From the NCBI GenBank assembly GCA_002591705.1, contig PAAB01000032.1, forward strand, positions 15,187 to 38,230: DNA of 23,044 nt. Direction: 5' to 3'. The notes below the pieces were generated by a model. That model was not told the origin of the DNA, ran no database searches, and worked only from the letters and a program-made list of their open reading frames with translations. The position numbers and the translations under genes are program-made. This document shows, piece by piece, positions 1-8,483 of this stretch (position 1 is its first letter; each line of letters starts with the position of its first letter). Origin of the DNA: Phycisphaerae bacterium (GTDB taxonomy: Bacteria; Planctomycetota; Phycisphaerae; Phycisphaerales; SM1A02).

Positions 1-72
1 AAATTTTATGCCATTATGCTCACAATCATATATCATAATAATAAGGTGTAAATTTTCATTTTTTTTATTCAT
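1..72 (-). CDS. 5' end of an unidentified leftward gene (partial)
   Basis: An open frame of 24 codons runs from an ATG at 72 off the left edge of the window on the minus strand. It starts MNKKNENLHL and contains IMIYDCEHNG. I do not recognise the product. The main reason to call it a gene is a near-perfect sigma-54 promoter (86-101) just upstream and pointing into it. The ATG lies 14 nt after the GC of the -12 element, so the leader would be about 3 nt. No Shine-Dalgarno sequence is visible. The true start could be the later in-frame ATG (residue 13). Confidence 0.45.
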   Translation of the reverse strand, partial: MNKKNENLHLIIMIYDCEHNGIKF

Positions 73-85
73 ACTACGAACTTTC

Positions 86-101
86 TGCAAGTATAATGCC
101 A
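86..101 (-). promoter_or_regulatory. Sigma-54 (-24/-12) promoter of the left-edge gene
   Basis: Read on the minus strand the site is TGGCATTATACTTGCA. The conserved GG and GC have the 12-nt register of the RpoN consensus (TGGCAC-N5-TTGCA). The predicted start of transcription is near 75, only about 3 nt before the candidate ATG at 72. The site matches the other -24/-12 elements in this window. Confidence 0.7.
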
Positions 102-288
102 AAAATAGATAGAACATATAGTGGTAGTTTGTTATACAGTCATACTATATTTTGTAAAATTTTATTATTTAAAAATTTTGTTATTTTTTTGACTAACTTC
201 TTAATAAGTTATCAGGCTTTAACATAGTAATTTAATAAAATGAAATAGTAGTGTGATAAATAAAGAATAAATTTTAGGAAAAAAATTT

Positions 289-318
289 AGGTAAGTGTAA
301 TAAAACTTACACTTACCT
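289..318 (-). terminator. Intrinsic terminator of the flagellin gene
   Basis: A perfect 12-bp inverted repeat (AGGTAAGTGTAA / TTACACTTACCT, arms 289-300 and 307-318) surrounds a 6-nt loop. On the minus strand it lies about 20 nt after the flagellin stop and is followed by a T-rich run (complement of 278-288). The plus-strand side also has a T run at 320-325, so it may act in both directions. Apart from this hairpin, the promoter at 86-101 and the partial gene, I see nothing coding in 73-338. Confidence 0.8.
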
Positions 319-338
319 ATTTTTTGCAATTCAATTAA

Positions 339-1139
339 TTATTGTAATACAGCTAAAATTGCAGATTGTGCCTGATTAGCCTGCGCTACCATTGCCATTG
401 CTGACTGGTTTAAGACTGAATTTTTAGTCAAATTTGCAGTTTCTTTAGCATAATCTGTATCTAAAATTCTAGATGCAGCAGCTTCTAAGTTAGCAGCACT
501 TGCATAAGATACAGCTTGTCTTGCTTTTAATGAACTAATACCTGCAGCAACATGACCTAGTCCTAATGCAACATCAGTTAATATTAAGTCAGCAGAAGCC
601 TCAGCAGCAGCAGCTGTTGTGAAATCTTCTATAGCAGCTGTAATTGCATCGTTAGTCTGAATAGTATTGTTATTTGTACCATCAATAGACGAACCAATAG
701 AAAAAGTTTTTGCTGCCTCACCATTTAAGGCTTTTTCATTAAACTTTACTTCCTCATGAATATTATAAATGGTATCGTAAATAGCAGCTACTTCTTTATT
801 CATTGCCTCAACTTCCATAGTTGAACTTAATAAAGCAGCATTGTCAGCCTGAACACCTAGTTCACGTACTCTATAAGCTAAGTTTGCAATTTCATTTAAT
901 GCAGCTTCAGAAGTTAAAAGTGCTGAAATACCGTCTTCAGCGTTTCTCGCAGCTACATAATGAGATTTTGCTCTAGCCATTAAATTATTTCCTATAGATT
1001 GCCCAGCAGCATCACCACCCATTACAGTTCTAGATCCAGATGAAAGTCTCATGATTGAGGCATTCATCTCATGTCTAGCTTTATGAGCCATATTACCAGC
1101 ATAAGTAGCACCTACAGATATATTTGATATACTCGCCAT
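339..1139 (-). CDS. fliC: Flagellin, minimal form
   Basis: This is the structural protein of the flagellar filament, exported by the flagellar type III system. It has 266 residues. The N-terminal D0/D1 signature is clear (MRLSSGSRTVMGGDAAGQSI, then the NAEDGISALLTSEAALNEI coil). The C-terminal signature is also clear (ASRILDTDYAKETANLTKN, ending AMAMVAQANQAQSAILAVLQ). The surface D2/D3 region is almost absent: only about 60 residues, rich in Ala/Asn/Thr, separate the two conserved halves. The ATG at 1139 follows AAAAGGA as ribosome binding site. The gene is divergent from the sugar operon at 1257 and ends at a strong terminator. No -24/-12 promoter lies upstream. A weak sigma-28-like arrangement (TAAA, 14 nt, GTCGTTTG) is present but not convincing. 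The glycosyltransferase genes nearby suggest that it is a glycosylated flagellin. Confidence 0.95.
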   Translation of the reverse strand: MASISNISVGATYAGNMAHKARHEMNASIMRLSSGSRTVMGGDAAGQSIGNNLMARAKSHYVAARNAEDGISALLTSEAALNEIANLAYRVRELGVQADNAALLSSTMEVEAMNKEVAAIYDTIYNIHEEVKFNEKALNGEAAKTFSIGSSIDGTNNNTIQTNDAITAAIEDFTTAAAAEASADLILTDVALGLGHVAAGISSLKARQAVSYASAANLEAAASRILDTDYAKETANLTKNSVLNQSAMAMVAQANQAQSAILAVLQ

Positions 1140-1219
1140 AAAATTTTTCCTTTTGTTAAATTGTTACAAATATTCAAACGACATATTAAAAAAATGTTTA
1201 ATAAATTTTTTATGCTAAG

Positions 1220-1235
1220 AGGCATGATTCTTGCT
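1220..1235 (+). promoter_or_regulatory. Sigma-54 promoter of the ddhABC sugar operon
   Basis: The site is aGGCATGATTCTTGCT, with GG at 1221-1222 and GC at 1233-1234 in the correct 12-nt register. The -12 box TTGCT is canonical. The predicted transcription start is 1246, the first base of the AGGAGG ribosome binding site, so the leader would be only about 11 nt. It is the only promoter-like element I see before the eight-gene plus-strand operon apart from the second site at 5513. Confidence 0.75.
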
Positions 1236-1245
1236 TTAAATATAT

Positions 1246-1251
1246 AGGAGG
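1246..1251 (+). promoter_or_regulatory. Perfect Shine-Dalgarno AGGAGG for rfbF
   Basis: AGGAGG is followed by 5 nt and the ATG at 1257, which fixes the start. It is unusually strong for this window, where most internal operon genes have no clear site. It sits at the predicted +1 of the sigma-54 promoter. Confidence 0.8.
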
Positions 1252-1256
1252 AAAAT

Positions 1257-2066
1257 ATGAAAGTTGTTTTATTAGCAGGAGGATTAGGATCAAGGTTAGC
1301 AGAAGAAACTAAAATCAAACCTAAACCTATGGTTGAAATAGGAGGAATACCAATTATAGAACACATAATGAATTGGTACATGAAATATGGACACACTGAA
1401 TTTATTATATGCTTGGGGTATAAAGGCCATGAAATCATAAACTACTTCAAAGATTATCAATATAATCAATCTACTCTAATAATAGACTCTAAAGGTAGAA
1501 TAGAAACTTTAGAGACAAATGCTCAACCATGGAAAGTAACACTAGTACAAACTGGAATAAATACTCAGACAGGAGGAAGAATTAAGAAGATTAAAAAATT
1601 TTTAAAACCTGGAGAAGATTTTTTTATGACATATGGAGATGGACTGAGCGATATTGATTTAAATAATTTATATAATTTTCATAAGAAAAATAAAAAGTTA
1701 GCAACTTTGACAGCTGTACAACCTTTAGCAAGATTTGGTGCATTAGAATTTTGTTCTAATGGCATTATTAAAGAGTTTATTGAAAAACCTAAAAATAGTG
1801 ACTCTTGGATAAATGGTGGATTTTTTGTTCTATCAGAAAAAGTAACAGATTATGTTAAATCTAATAATGAGTCTTGGGAAAATGGAGCAGTAGATAGACT
1901 GGTTAAAATAAAAGAAATTTGTGCTTTTAAACATTATGGTTTTTGGCAACCAATGGATACATTAAGAGAAAAAAATATTTTAACTGAAATGTGGAATAAT
2001 AATAAAGCTCCATGGAAGACATCTAAAAGTTCTAAAAAAATCCTCTCATTTAAGAAAGCAATATAA
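1257..2066 (+). CDS. rfbF: Glucose-1-phosphate cytidylyltransferase
   Basis: The enzyme makes CDP-glucose from CTP and glucose 1-phosphate (cytosolic), the first step of CDP-linked 3,6-dideoxyhexose synthesis. The 269-residue protein has the nucleotidyltransferase signature LAGGLGSRL (residues 6-14) and KPKPMVEIGG (21-30). Further on it has the MTYGDGLSDID acceptor/metal region and the NGGFFVL and GFWQPMDTLREK blocks typical of RfbF/DdhA. Length fits the family (about 255-270). It is followed without any gap by the next enzyme of the pathway: TAA at 2064-2066, ATG at 2067. It has a strong ribosome binding site and its own -24/-12 promoter. The identification is firm because rfbG and rfbH follow. 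Confidence 0.95.
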   Translation: MKVVLLAGGLGSRLAEETKIKPKPMVEIGGIPIIEHIMNWYMKYGHTEFIICLGYKGHEIINYFKDYQYNQSTLIIDSKGRIETLETNAQPWKVTLVQTGINTQTGGRIKKIKKFLKPGEDFFMTYGDGLSDIDLNNLYNFHKKNKKLATLTAVQPLARFGALEFCSNGIIKEFIEKPKNSDSWINGGFFVLSEKVTDYVKSNNESWENGAVDRLVKIKEICAFKHYGFWQPMDTLREKNILTEMWNNNKAPWKTSKSSKKILSFKKAI

Positions 2067-3131
2067 ATGTTAAATGCTTATAAAAATAAAAAAGTCTTAA
2101 TTACAGGAAATACAGGATTTAAAGGTAGTTGGTTAACGCTAACTTTAAAAATGTTTGGAGCACAAGTGATTGGGTATGCAGACAAGAAACCTTTTAAGAA
2201 ATCAATTATTAGTACGGAATGGATCAAAGATAATATAATACAGTACTATAAAAAAATAGAAAATCTTAATTCATTAAAACAAGCTATTAAAAAAGAAAAG
2301 CCTGATATCATTTTTCACCTAGCGGCTCAGCCACTAGTTTTAGAAAGCTATAAATTACCTAGAAAAACATTTTTAACTAATATAATAGGAACTGTTAATC
2401 TTCTAGAGTCTATAAAAGATATTAATAAGAATATTCCAGTATTAATTACTACAACAGATAAAGTTTATAAAAGTAAACAGAAAACTTTTAATGAATTAGA
2501 TGACTTAGCTGGAATTGATCCTTATAGTGTATCAAAAGTATGTAAAGAACATATTGCAAAATGCTACTCAGAATTGGGACTAAAAATAATAACAGCTAGA
2601 GCTGGTAATGTTATTGGAGGTGGAGATTGGTCTAAAAACAGACTTATTCCTGATATAATGAAATCCTATTTAAAGGAAAAATCAATATCAATTCGCAACC
2701 CCTCTTTCACAAGGCCCTGGCTTTATATTCTTGATGTAATAGAAGGATACATTACTCTAGGAGAAAAGTTATTTAATATAAAAAATAATAATTATTTTAA
2801 TTTTTATAACTTATCTCCTAACGATGAAAAAAGTTATTCAGTACTTGAATTAACTAAAATAATTAAAGAAAAAATTTCTATAAACACAACTATATCAAAA
2901 AATAAAAATCTAAAAAAAGAAAATAAATATTTACAATTAGACTCTAAAAAAATTAAAAAAGAATTAGGTTGGGTTGCTAAGACTAGCTTAAATGAAGCTC
3001 TGGAAAATACTACTAATTGGTATTTAAAAGTCTTTGAAAAAGATGCTCTTGAATATACTAAACAACAAATTCTTAATCACTTTAAAAAAAATAACTTAGA
3101 ATTTAATAGGATTGAAAAAAAATATGCTTAA
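2067..3131 (+). CDS. rfbG: CDP-glucose 4,6-dehydratase
   Basis: This extended short-chain dehydrogenase converts CDP-glucose to CDP-4-keto-6-deoxyglucose using tightly bound NAD. The 354-residue protein has the Rossmann motif G14-N-T-G17-F-K-G20 and the HLAAQPLVL block (84-92). The active site TTTDK ends at residue 132 and the Y153-x3-K157 dyad lies in DPYSVSKVCKE. The RNPSFTRPWLYILDVIEGY segment is characteristic of RfbG/DdhB. ATG directly abuts the stop of rfbF, which suggests translational coupling. Its 3' end overlaps the next gene by 8 nt if that gene starts at 3124. Length is normal for the family. Confidence 0.95.
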   Translation: MLNAYKNKKVLITGNTGFKGSWLTLTLKMFGAQVIGYADKKPFKKSIISTEWIKDNIIQYYKKIENLNSLKQAIKKEKPDIIFHLAAQPLVLESYKLPRKTFLTNIIGTVNLLESIKDINKNIPVLITTTDKVYKSKQKTFNELDDLAGIDPYSVSKVCKEHIAKCYSELGLKIITARAGNVIGGGDWSKNRLIPDIMKSYLKEKSISIRNPSFTRPWLYILDVIEGYITLGEKLFNIKNNNYFNFYNLSPNDEKSYSVLELTKIIKEKISINTTISKNKNLKKENKYLQLDSKKIKKELGWVAKTSLNEALENTTNWYLKVFEKDALEYTKQQILNHFKKNNLEFNRIEKKYA

Positions 3132-4452
3132 TTATAAAAAAGAAATTAATGATGAAAAATTTTTAAGAAATCAAATTCTTAAACTTACAAAAGAATATGT
3201 ATGCAAATATGGCAATAACAAAAATTCTAATACCATTAATGTTACTGGCAAAGTAATAGACCATGAAGAGGTTTGTAATATAGTTGAAGCAGGATTAGAC
3301 ATGTGGTTTACATCGGGAAGGTTTAATTTAGAGTTTGAAAAAAAATTAAAAAAATTTATAGAAGTTAAATATCTTCTTACCTGTAATTCTGGTTCATCTG
3401 CTAACCTAATTGCGTTATCATCTTTATGTAATAAGTATATGATGAAAGAAAATTATATACCAAAAGGTTCTGAAGTTATTACTTGTGCCGTAGGATTTCC
3501 AACTACTATTAATCCTATTATAGCAAATGGTCTAGTGCCAGTTTTTATAGATTGTGAACTTAATACTTTTAACATAAACACAAAAAATATTGAAGAAGCA
3601 ATATCTGACAAAACAAGAGCTATTATGGTAGCACATACTTTAGGAAACCCCTTTCTTTTAGAAAAAATAAAAAAAATAACAGAAAAATATAATCTTTATT
3701 TAATAGAAGATTGTTGTGACGCACTTGGTTCAAAATATATGAATAGGCATGTAGGAACTTTTGGAGATATTGGTACTTTATCTTTTTATCCAGCTCACCA
3801 CATTACTATGGGTGAGGGAGGTGCAATTTTTACAAACTCCTCTAAAATTAAAAGGTCTATGGAGTCCATAAGGGATTGGGGAAGAGACTGTTGGTGCCAT
3901 ACAGGATGTGATAATACCTGTAAAAAAAGGTTCAATTGGAAGTTTAAAGACTTACCGTATGGATATGATCACAAGTATGTTTATTCATCTCTAGGCTATA
4001 ATTTAAAAATTACTGATATGCAAGCTTCAATAGGATTAGCTCAACTAGATAAATTGAAGAACTTTATTAAAATAAGAAAATCCAATTTTTTATACCTTTT
4101 GAATCTACTTAAACCTCTTGATCAATATTTTTCATTTGCAGGGTTTGAAAAAAAAGCTGATCCATCATGGTTTGGTTTTCCTATACTAATAAGAAATAAT
4201 AAGATCTCAAGAAATGAGCTTATAAACTATCTAGAGAAGAATGGCATTAAAACCAGATTAATTTTTGCTGGTAACCTTATAAAACAACCTTATATGAAAG
4301 ATCAAAATTATATAGTGAAAGGTAAATTAAAAAATTCTGATAAAGTTATGAGGAATGCTTTTTGGGTAGGAATTTATCCAGAACTATCAAAAATACAACT
4401 TAAAAAAATAGCTAAAACAATACATCAGTTCATTAATCAAAAGAAAAAATAA
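3124..4452 (+). CDS. rfbH: CDP-4-keto-6-deoxyglucose 3-dehydratase (E1, PLP/[2Fe-2S])
   Basis: This DegT/DnrJ-fold enzyme removes the C3 hydroxyl of CDP-4-keto-6-deoxyglucose. The family's E1 hallmarks are both present. The usual PLP lysine is replaced by histidine in SFYPAHHITMGEGG (His225 with start at 3124). The iron-sulphur ligands follow the exact spacing C-X57-C-X1-C-X7-C (C198, C256, C258, C266). CNSGSSANLIAL and CAVGFPTTINP are the PLP-site segments. I chose ATG 3124; an in-frame TTG at 3112 is possible but has no room for a ribosome binding site. E1 needs an electron-transfer reductase (DdhD/E3), and none is in the window. The stop overlaps the next start by one base (TAATG). Confidence 0.95.
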   Translation: MLNYKKEINDEKFLRNQILKLTKEYVCKYGNNKNSNTINVTGKVIDHEEVCNIVEAGLDMWFTSGRFNLEFEKKLKKFIEVKYLLTCNSGSSANLIALSSLCNKYMMKENYIPKGSEVITCAVGFPTTINPIIANGLVPVFIDCELNTFNINTKNIEEAISDKTRAIMVAHTLGNPFLLEKIKKITEKYNLYLIEDCCDALGSKYMNRHVGTFGDIGTLSFYPAHHITMGEGGAIFTNSSKIKRSMESIRDWGRDCWCHTGCDNTCKKRFNWKFKDLPYGYDHKYVYSSLGYNLKITDMQASIGLAQLDKLKNFIKIRKSNFLYLLNLLKPLDQYFSFAGFEKKADPSWFGFPILIRNNKISRNELINYLEKNGIKTRLIFAGNLIKQPYMKDQNYIVKGKLKNSDKVMRNAFWVGIYPELSKIQLKKIAKTIHQFINQKKK

Positions 4453-5501
4453 TGAAGAATAAATATGAGCTATCAATTTGTATTCCAAGTAATGGAAAAT
4501 TTGAAGAATCTAGGGATAGCATTAACTCAGCTATAAATTTTTGCAAATTAACCTCATCAGAATTAACTATCTCAGACAACTCAAATGACACAAAAAAAAA
4601 TTATCATTGGAAAAAATTTCAAAATAAAAATATTAAGCTTTTAAAAAGTAATAAAAAGAATTCTACTGAAAATTGGTATAATTCAATCAAAAATGCCTCT
4701 GGTATTTATACAGGTATATTAAGCGATGATGACATTATTATAAACATTAGTAATCCAGAAATAGAATACAAAAATATTTATAACCATAATATTTTAGGAA
4801 TTAAACCAATCATAAAATTGTGGAATGAAAATGTAGGTCATTATGCCACAAATATTTTCAATTTGGATGAAGAGAATTCCTTTGAAAGAGTTAAAAGTTA
4901 TACTAAACTCTGCAATGGAAATAATACAACGCTGTACTCTTTCTTTAATACGGATATTCTTAAAGAAATTATGGAGCTTGCTCTTTTTCATCCTACTAGA
5001 GGAGGATATTCAGATTGGGCTTTTGTGTTAGGCTTAGTATCTAGTGGGAAAATATTACACGACAGTTCTAAAGTTTTAATTTATAAAAACAATAATTGGT
5101 TTGGTTCTGAAGACTTTATAAAAAGACAAAAAATAAGTCTTTATGAAAAATGTGGTTTGTCAGAAAGAGGAATATTATTTGATTTACTTTTTAGAGCCTT
5201 AGATGCATTCATATATGTAGTCAGGAAAAGCTCTCCGGTATCAAGAAAAGAAATTATTAGAACCGGAAAACTAATTTTTAATAATTTAATATTAAGTTTT
5301 TTAGGTTTCTTTGAAAATAATAAAAAGGAATTTACCGATAATGAAAAAAAATTAATTTCAAAATTAAACTCTAGTAATTCCTTTGAAAAAAATATAGATA
5401 TAGCTTTAGATATTTTAGAGATTTTTGATAGCGATCTTAAAAATAAATACCTAAAATTTTATGATATAGCCTTACAAAATGATTGGGGAATAGTTACATA
5501 A
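4452..5501 (+). CDS. Family 2-type glycosyltransferase (first of two paralogues)
   Basis: The start LSICIPSNGKFEESRDSI and the metal-binding S91-D92-D93-D94-I are those of a GT-A fold family-2 glycosyltransferase, which would transfer an activated sugar in the cytosol. There is no signal peptide or membrane segment in the 349 residues. NWYNSIK, the LGIKPIIKLWNENVG block and HPTRGGYSDWAF are shared nearly word for word with the protein at 8484, and both proteins end in WGIV plus one residue. The C-terminal half (from about residue 220) is helical and lacks a known motif. The two copies flank the ThDP enzyme and SDR, suggesting that each adds a related sugar. The acceptor (flagellin or an attached glycan) is inferred from context only. 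Confidence 0.85.
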   Translation: MKNKYELSICIPSNGKFEESRDSINSAINFCKLTSSELTISDNSNDTKKNYHWKKFQNKNIKLLKSNKKNSTENWYNSIKNASGIYTGILSDDDIIINISNPEIEYKNIYNHNILGIKPIIKLWNENVGHYATNIFNLDEENSFERVKSYTKLCNGNNTTLYSFFNTDILKEIMELALFHPTRGGYSDWAFVLGLVSSGKILHDSSKVLIYKNNNWFGSEDFIKRQKISLYEKCGLSERGILFDLLFRALDAFIYVVRKSSPVSRKEIIRTGKLIFNNLILSFLGFFENNKKEFTDNEKKLISKLNSSNSFEKNIDIALDILEIFDSDLKNKYLKFYDIALQNDWGIVT

Positions 5502-5512
5502 TCTAATACTAT

Positions 5513-5528
5513 TGGCATTTGAATTGCA
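5513..5528 (+). promoter_or_regulatory. Internal sigma-54 promoter before the first ThDP enzyme
   Basis: The site is TGGCATTTGAATTGCA, a full match to the -24/-12 consensus with GG at 5514-5515 and GC at 5526-5527. It lies in the 65-nt gap between the GT2 stop (5501) and the ATG at 5567. Predicted start of transcription is near 5539, giving a leader of about 28 nt. It would let the second half of the cluster (ThDP enzyme, SDR, GT2, phosphatase) be transcribed separately. Confidence 0.75.
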
Positions 5529-5566
5529 AATATTTACTAAGATTTTTAATTAATTATTTTGAATAT

Positions 5567-7435
5567 ATGGTCAATAAAAAAATTATAAAAATTTCTGATT
5601 TTATTTGTGAAAAAGTTTTAGAAATAGGTGTAAATAACGCTTTTTTAGTTACCGGAGGAGGTGCAATGCACCTAAATGATTCAATTACTAGAAATAAAAA
5701 ATTCTTGTGTCATTTTTTACACCATGAACAATCTCTTAGTATGGCAGCTGAAGGGTACTTTAGAACCAATAACAAAATTGCTTTAATTAATGTAACAACT
5801 GGCCCAGGTGCCATAAATGCTTTAAATGGAGTTTTTGGTGCATTTGTTGACTCAATCCCTATGTTAATAATTTCAGGCCAAGTAAAAACAGATACTATGC
5901 TGTCAAATTCTCAAAAAAATATTAACTTAAGACAATTAGGTGATCAAGAAGTAGATTTATTTAATTTGGTAAAACCTATAGTAAAATATGTAGCAACTCC
6001 AACAAATACCTTAGATACGTTGTTAGCTCTCAAGAATTGCTTGTTTTACCTTAATTATCATAGACCTGGACCAGTATGGCTAGATATTCCTATTAACATA
6101 CAATCAACTCTTTTAAAAAAATCTGATGCTGAAAAAATTTATTTAAATAGTAAAAAAAATAGTAAGAGTTTAAAACAGTTTATTCATTCAAATACTTTGA
6201 ATAATAAAAATTTAAATCTAGGAAATATACAAAAAGACATAAAATACTTAATTAAAGAGGTAAAAAAATCTAAAAGACCCCTCATATTGGTAGGAAATGG
6301 TATTAGAATATCTAATACTAAAAATCTATTTTTAAACGTAATAAAAAAACTTAAGATTCCTGTGGTAACTGCATGGAATTCTCATGACTTACTATCTGCA
6401 AATAATCCTTATAACTGCGGTAAACCAGGTACTGTAGGAGATAGACCAGGAAATTTTGCTATAAAAAATTGTGATTTACTTATTGTGCTTGGCTGTAGAC
6501 TAAACATTAGACAAATAAGTTATAATTGGAAAAGTTTTGCTGAGAATGCCAAAATATTAATGGTTGATATTGATAAAAATGAAATGCTTAAAAACACACT
6601 TAAAGTTTATAAAAAGTTTCATTACAGCCTTCAATATTTCCTCCCTTTTTTAAATAAGGCTTTGAAAGACTATAAGATCATAGACAAACATAAATTATTC
6701 TTAAATTGGTGTAGAAAAATTAAAAAAAAATATCCTATCGTACATAATAAATTGGTAAAAAATAAAAATTTAAATCCATATAGATTTTTTGAAACACTTT
6801 ACAATAAGTTAAAAAGTACTGATAAAGTTATATTAGGAAATGGAACAGCTTGTGTTGTTGGGCTTCAATGTGCAGATTTAAAAAAAGGTGTAAGAGTTTT
6901 TACAAATTCAGGATCAGCTTCAATGGGATATGACCTTCCAGCTTCTATAGGAGCAGCACTGGCAAATAATAAAAAAAGAGTAATTTGTGTTACTGGTGAT
7001 GGTAGCATTATGATGAATATTCAAGAGCTAGCTAGTATTGCTTATAAGAAGCTACCAATAAAGATATTTTTACTAAATAATGGTGGCTATCACTCAATAA
7101 GACAAACTCAAAAAAATTTTTTTCCCGATAATTTAGTTGGAACAGGAAACAATGATGGTGTAGGATTTCCTGATTTTTGTAAGGTAGGAAAAGCCTTTAA
7201 TATAAAGACTTTTTATGTAAAAAATATTAAAGAGCTTAGTAGTTATTTAGATTCAAATAATTTTTTTGATGCAGCCCCTAATATCATAAATTTGAAAATT
7301 GATACAAAACAAGATTTTGAGCCTAAACTAAAATCAAAAATTCATAAATGTGGAAAAATTGAGTCCCCAGAATTATATGATATGTGGCCATTTTTAAATA
7401 AAGAAGAAATAAATAGAAATTTAATTAGTAACTAA
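5567..7435 (+). CDS. ThDP-dependent acetolactate-synthase-like enzyme, YerE-like candidate
   Basis: The 622-residue protein has the three-domain layout of the acetolactate synthase/pyruvate oxidase family. The N-terminal half carries the catalytic glutamate E54 in LHHEQSL, then VTTGPGAINALNG. The C-terminal ThDP/Mg motif is G477-D478-G479 ... N504-N505. A late SPELYDMWPFL block replaces the usual biosynthetic ALS ending. I chose ATG 5567; upstream codons in frame overlap the promoter. No ribosome binding site is evident. It sits between ddhABC/GT2 and an SDR, the context of yerE-yerF in Yersinia pseudotuberculosis O:VI. There YerE adds a two-carbon unit from pyruvate to C4 of CDP-4-keto-3,6-dideoxyglucose. 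This function is an inference from context; the fold is certain. No ALS regulatory subunit gene is present. Confidence 0.85.
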   Translation: MVNKKIIKISDFICEKVLEIGVNNAFLVTGGGAMHLNDSITRNKKFLCHFLHHEQSLSMAAEGYFRTNNKIALINVTTGPGAINALNGVFGAFVDSIPMLIISGQVKTDTMLSNSQKNINLRQLGDQEVDLFNLVKPIVKYVATPTNTLDTLLALKNCLFYLNYHRPGPVWLDIPINIQSTLLKKSDAEKIYLNSKKNSKSLKQFIHSNTLNNKNLNLGNIQKDIKYLIKEVKKSKRPLILVGNGIRISNTKNLFLNVIKKLKIPVVTAWNSHDLLSANNPYNCGKPGTVGDRPGNFAIKNCDLLIVLGCRLNIRQISYNWKSFAENAKILMVDIDKNEMLKNTLKVYKKFHYSLQYFLPFLNKALKDYKIIDKHKLFLNWCRKIKKKYPIVHNKLVKNKNLNPYRFFETLYNKLKSTDKVILGNGTACVVGLQCADLKKGVRVFTNSGSASMGYDLPASIGAALANNKKRVICVTGDGSIMMNIQELASIAYKKLPIKIFLLNNGGYHSIRQTQKNFFPDNLVGTGNNDGVGFPDFCKVGKAFNIKTFYVKNIKELSSYLDSNNFFDAAPNIINLKIDTKQDFEPKLKSKIHKCGKIESPELYDMWPFLNKEEINRNLISN

Positions 7436-7444
7436 GTAAAATAT

Positions 7445-8482
7445 ATGAATAATACAACAATTCTTAATATGGTTTTCAATGACCATGATTATAGTCATTT
7501 AGAGGATAAATCATTTTTTATAACAGGTGGCACCGGTTTTTTAGGAATGTGGTTTCTCAAAGCGATTAATTTTTTAAATTATCAATATAATTTAAAAATA
7601 AAGGTACATTTACTAACAAGAAATAAAATAAAATATAAAAAAATTAAATCCTTAAAAGATACTACTTTTTATTTTTATTATAGCGATATTAAGAACTTTA
7701 AAATAAAAAAAATAAATGTAGATCATATATTTCATCTTGCAGCAGAGACATCACTAAAAAAAAACCTAGACTTCAAAAATGTAGTAGACACAATTATTAA
7801 TGGTACTTTAAGTGTAATAGATTATGCCAAGATAGTATCACCTCAATCTATAACATATTTATCATCAGGTGGGATATATGGTAAAAACTGTAAAAATAAA
7901 AATGGGTGGCATGAAGAAGATGAAAATTCTCCATCTATTTTTGATGACGTTGCTACATATGGATTCTCAAAAAAATGTTCTGAAAAATTGCTACTTGAAT
8001 ATTTTAAAAATTCTAAAAATTTAAAAACCTTAAATATTTTTAGGGCATTTTCTTTTGGTGGTTCTGAGTTTAATAGTGACAGTCATTTTGCCTATTATAA
8101 ATTTATTAAAAATAGAATACTTAACAAGGATATAAAACTTAATTCTCTAGGCACCAGTACAAGAAATTATATGCATCCATTAGACCTTGCAAATTGGATG
8201 CTTTTATCCTTAAAATTTAAAAATATTAACTTAATCAATACTGGAAATACTGATAGTAATACAACTATATATAATCTTGCAAAAAAAATTGCAGAATATA
8301 AGTATTATGATTTACCTTTAGTAAGAGTAAAAAAAGGCTCACTCCATGATCACCAAAACTATACTCCAAATCTTAGCAAATCTTTAGAGCTAGGACTAAA
8401 AACTAAAATTTCTTTAGAAATGCAAATAGAAGATTCATTGCATGAAAACTATAAAAATACTAACAATAATTTAAATATTTAA
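7445..8482 (+). CDS. Extended SDR, NDP-sugar epimerase/reductase (YerF-like candidate)
   Basis: The protein (345 residues) has the NAD(P) motif ITGGTGFLG, the HLAAETS block, SSGGIYG and the catalytic Y-x3-K in TYGFSKKCSE. It has RNYMHPLDLANW and a late INTGNTDSNTTIYNLAKKI segment, as in NAD-dependent epimerase/dehydratase proteins acting on nucleotide sugars. It starts 9 nt after the ThDP enzyme stop and ends one base before the next ATG, so it is part of the operon. By position it would act after the ThDP enzyme, for example reducing the side-chain ketone as YerF does. That is an inference; the sequence alone supports only an NDP-sugar SDR. Confidence 0.85.
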   Translation: MNNTTILNMVFNDHDYSHLEDKSFFITGGTGFLGMWFLKAINFLNYQYNLKIKVHLLTRNKIKYKKIKSLKDTTFYFYYSDIKNFKIKKINVDHIFHLAAETSLKKNLDFKNVVDTIINGTLSVIDYAKIVSPQSITYLSSGGIYGKNCKNKNGWHEEDENSPSIFDDVATYGFSKKCSEKLLLEYFKNSKNLKTLNIFRAFSFGGSEFNSDSHFAYYKFIKNRILNKDIKLNSLGTSTRNYMHPLDLANWMLLSLKFKNINLINTGNTDSNTTIYNLAKKIAEYKYYDLPLVRVKKGSLHDHQNYTPNLSKSLELGLKTKISLEMQIEDSLHENYKNTNNNLNI

Positions 8483-8483
8483 T

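Noticed and set aside
192..210. Hairpin TAACTT-CTTAAT-AAGTTA
   Set aside because: The stem is 6 bp of mostly A/T with no T run on either side, so it does not qualify as a terminator.
1175..1200. Sigma-28-like promoter (TAAA, 14 nt, GTCGTTTG) before the first flagellin
   Set aside because: Spacing is one short of the usual 15 and only four of eight bases of the -10 box GCCGATAA match. In such A+T-rich DNA this is not convincing.
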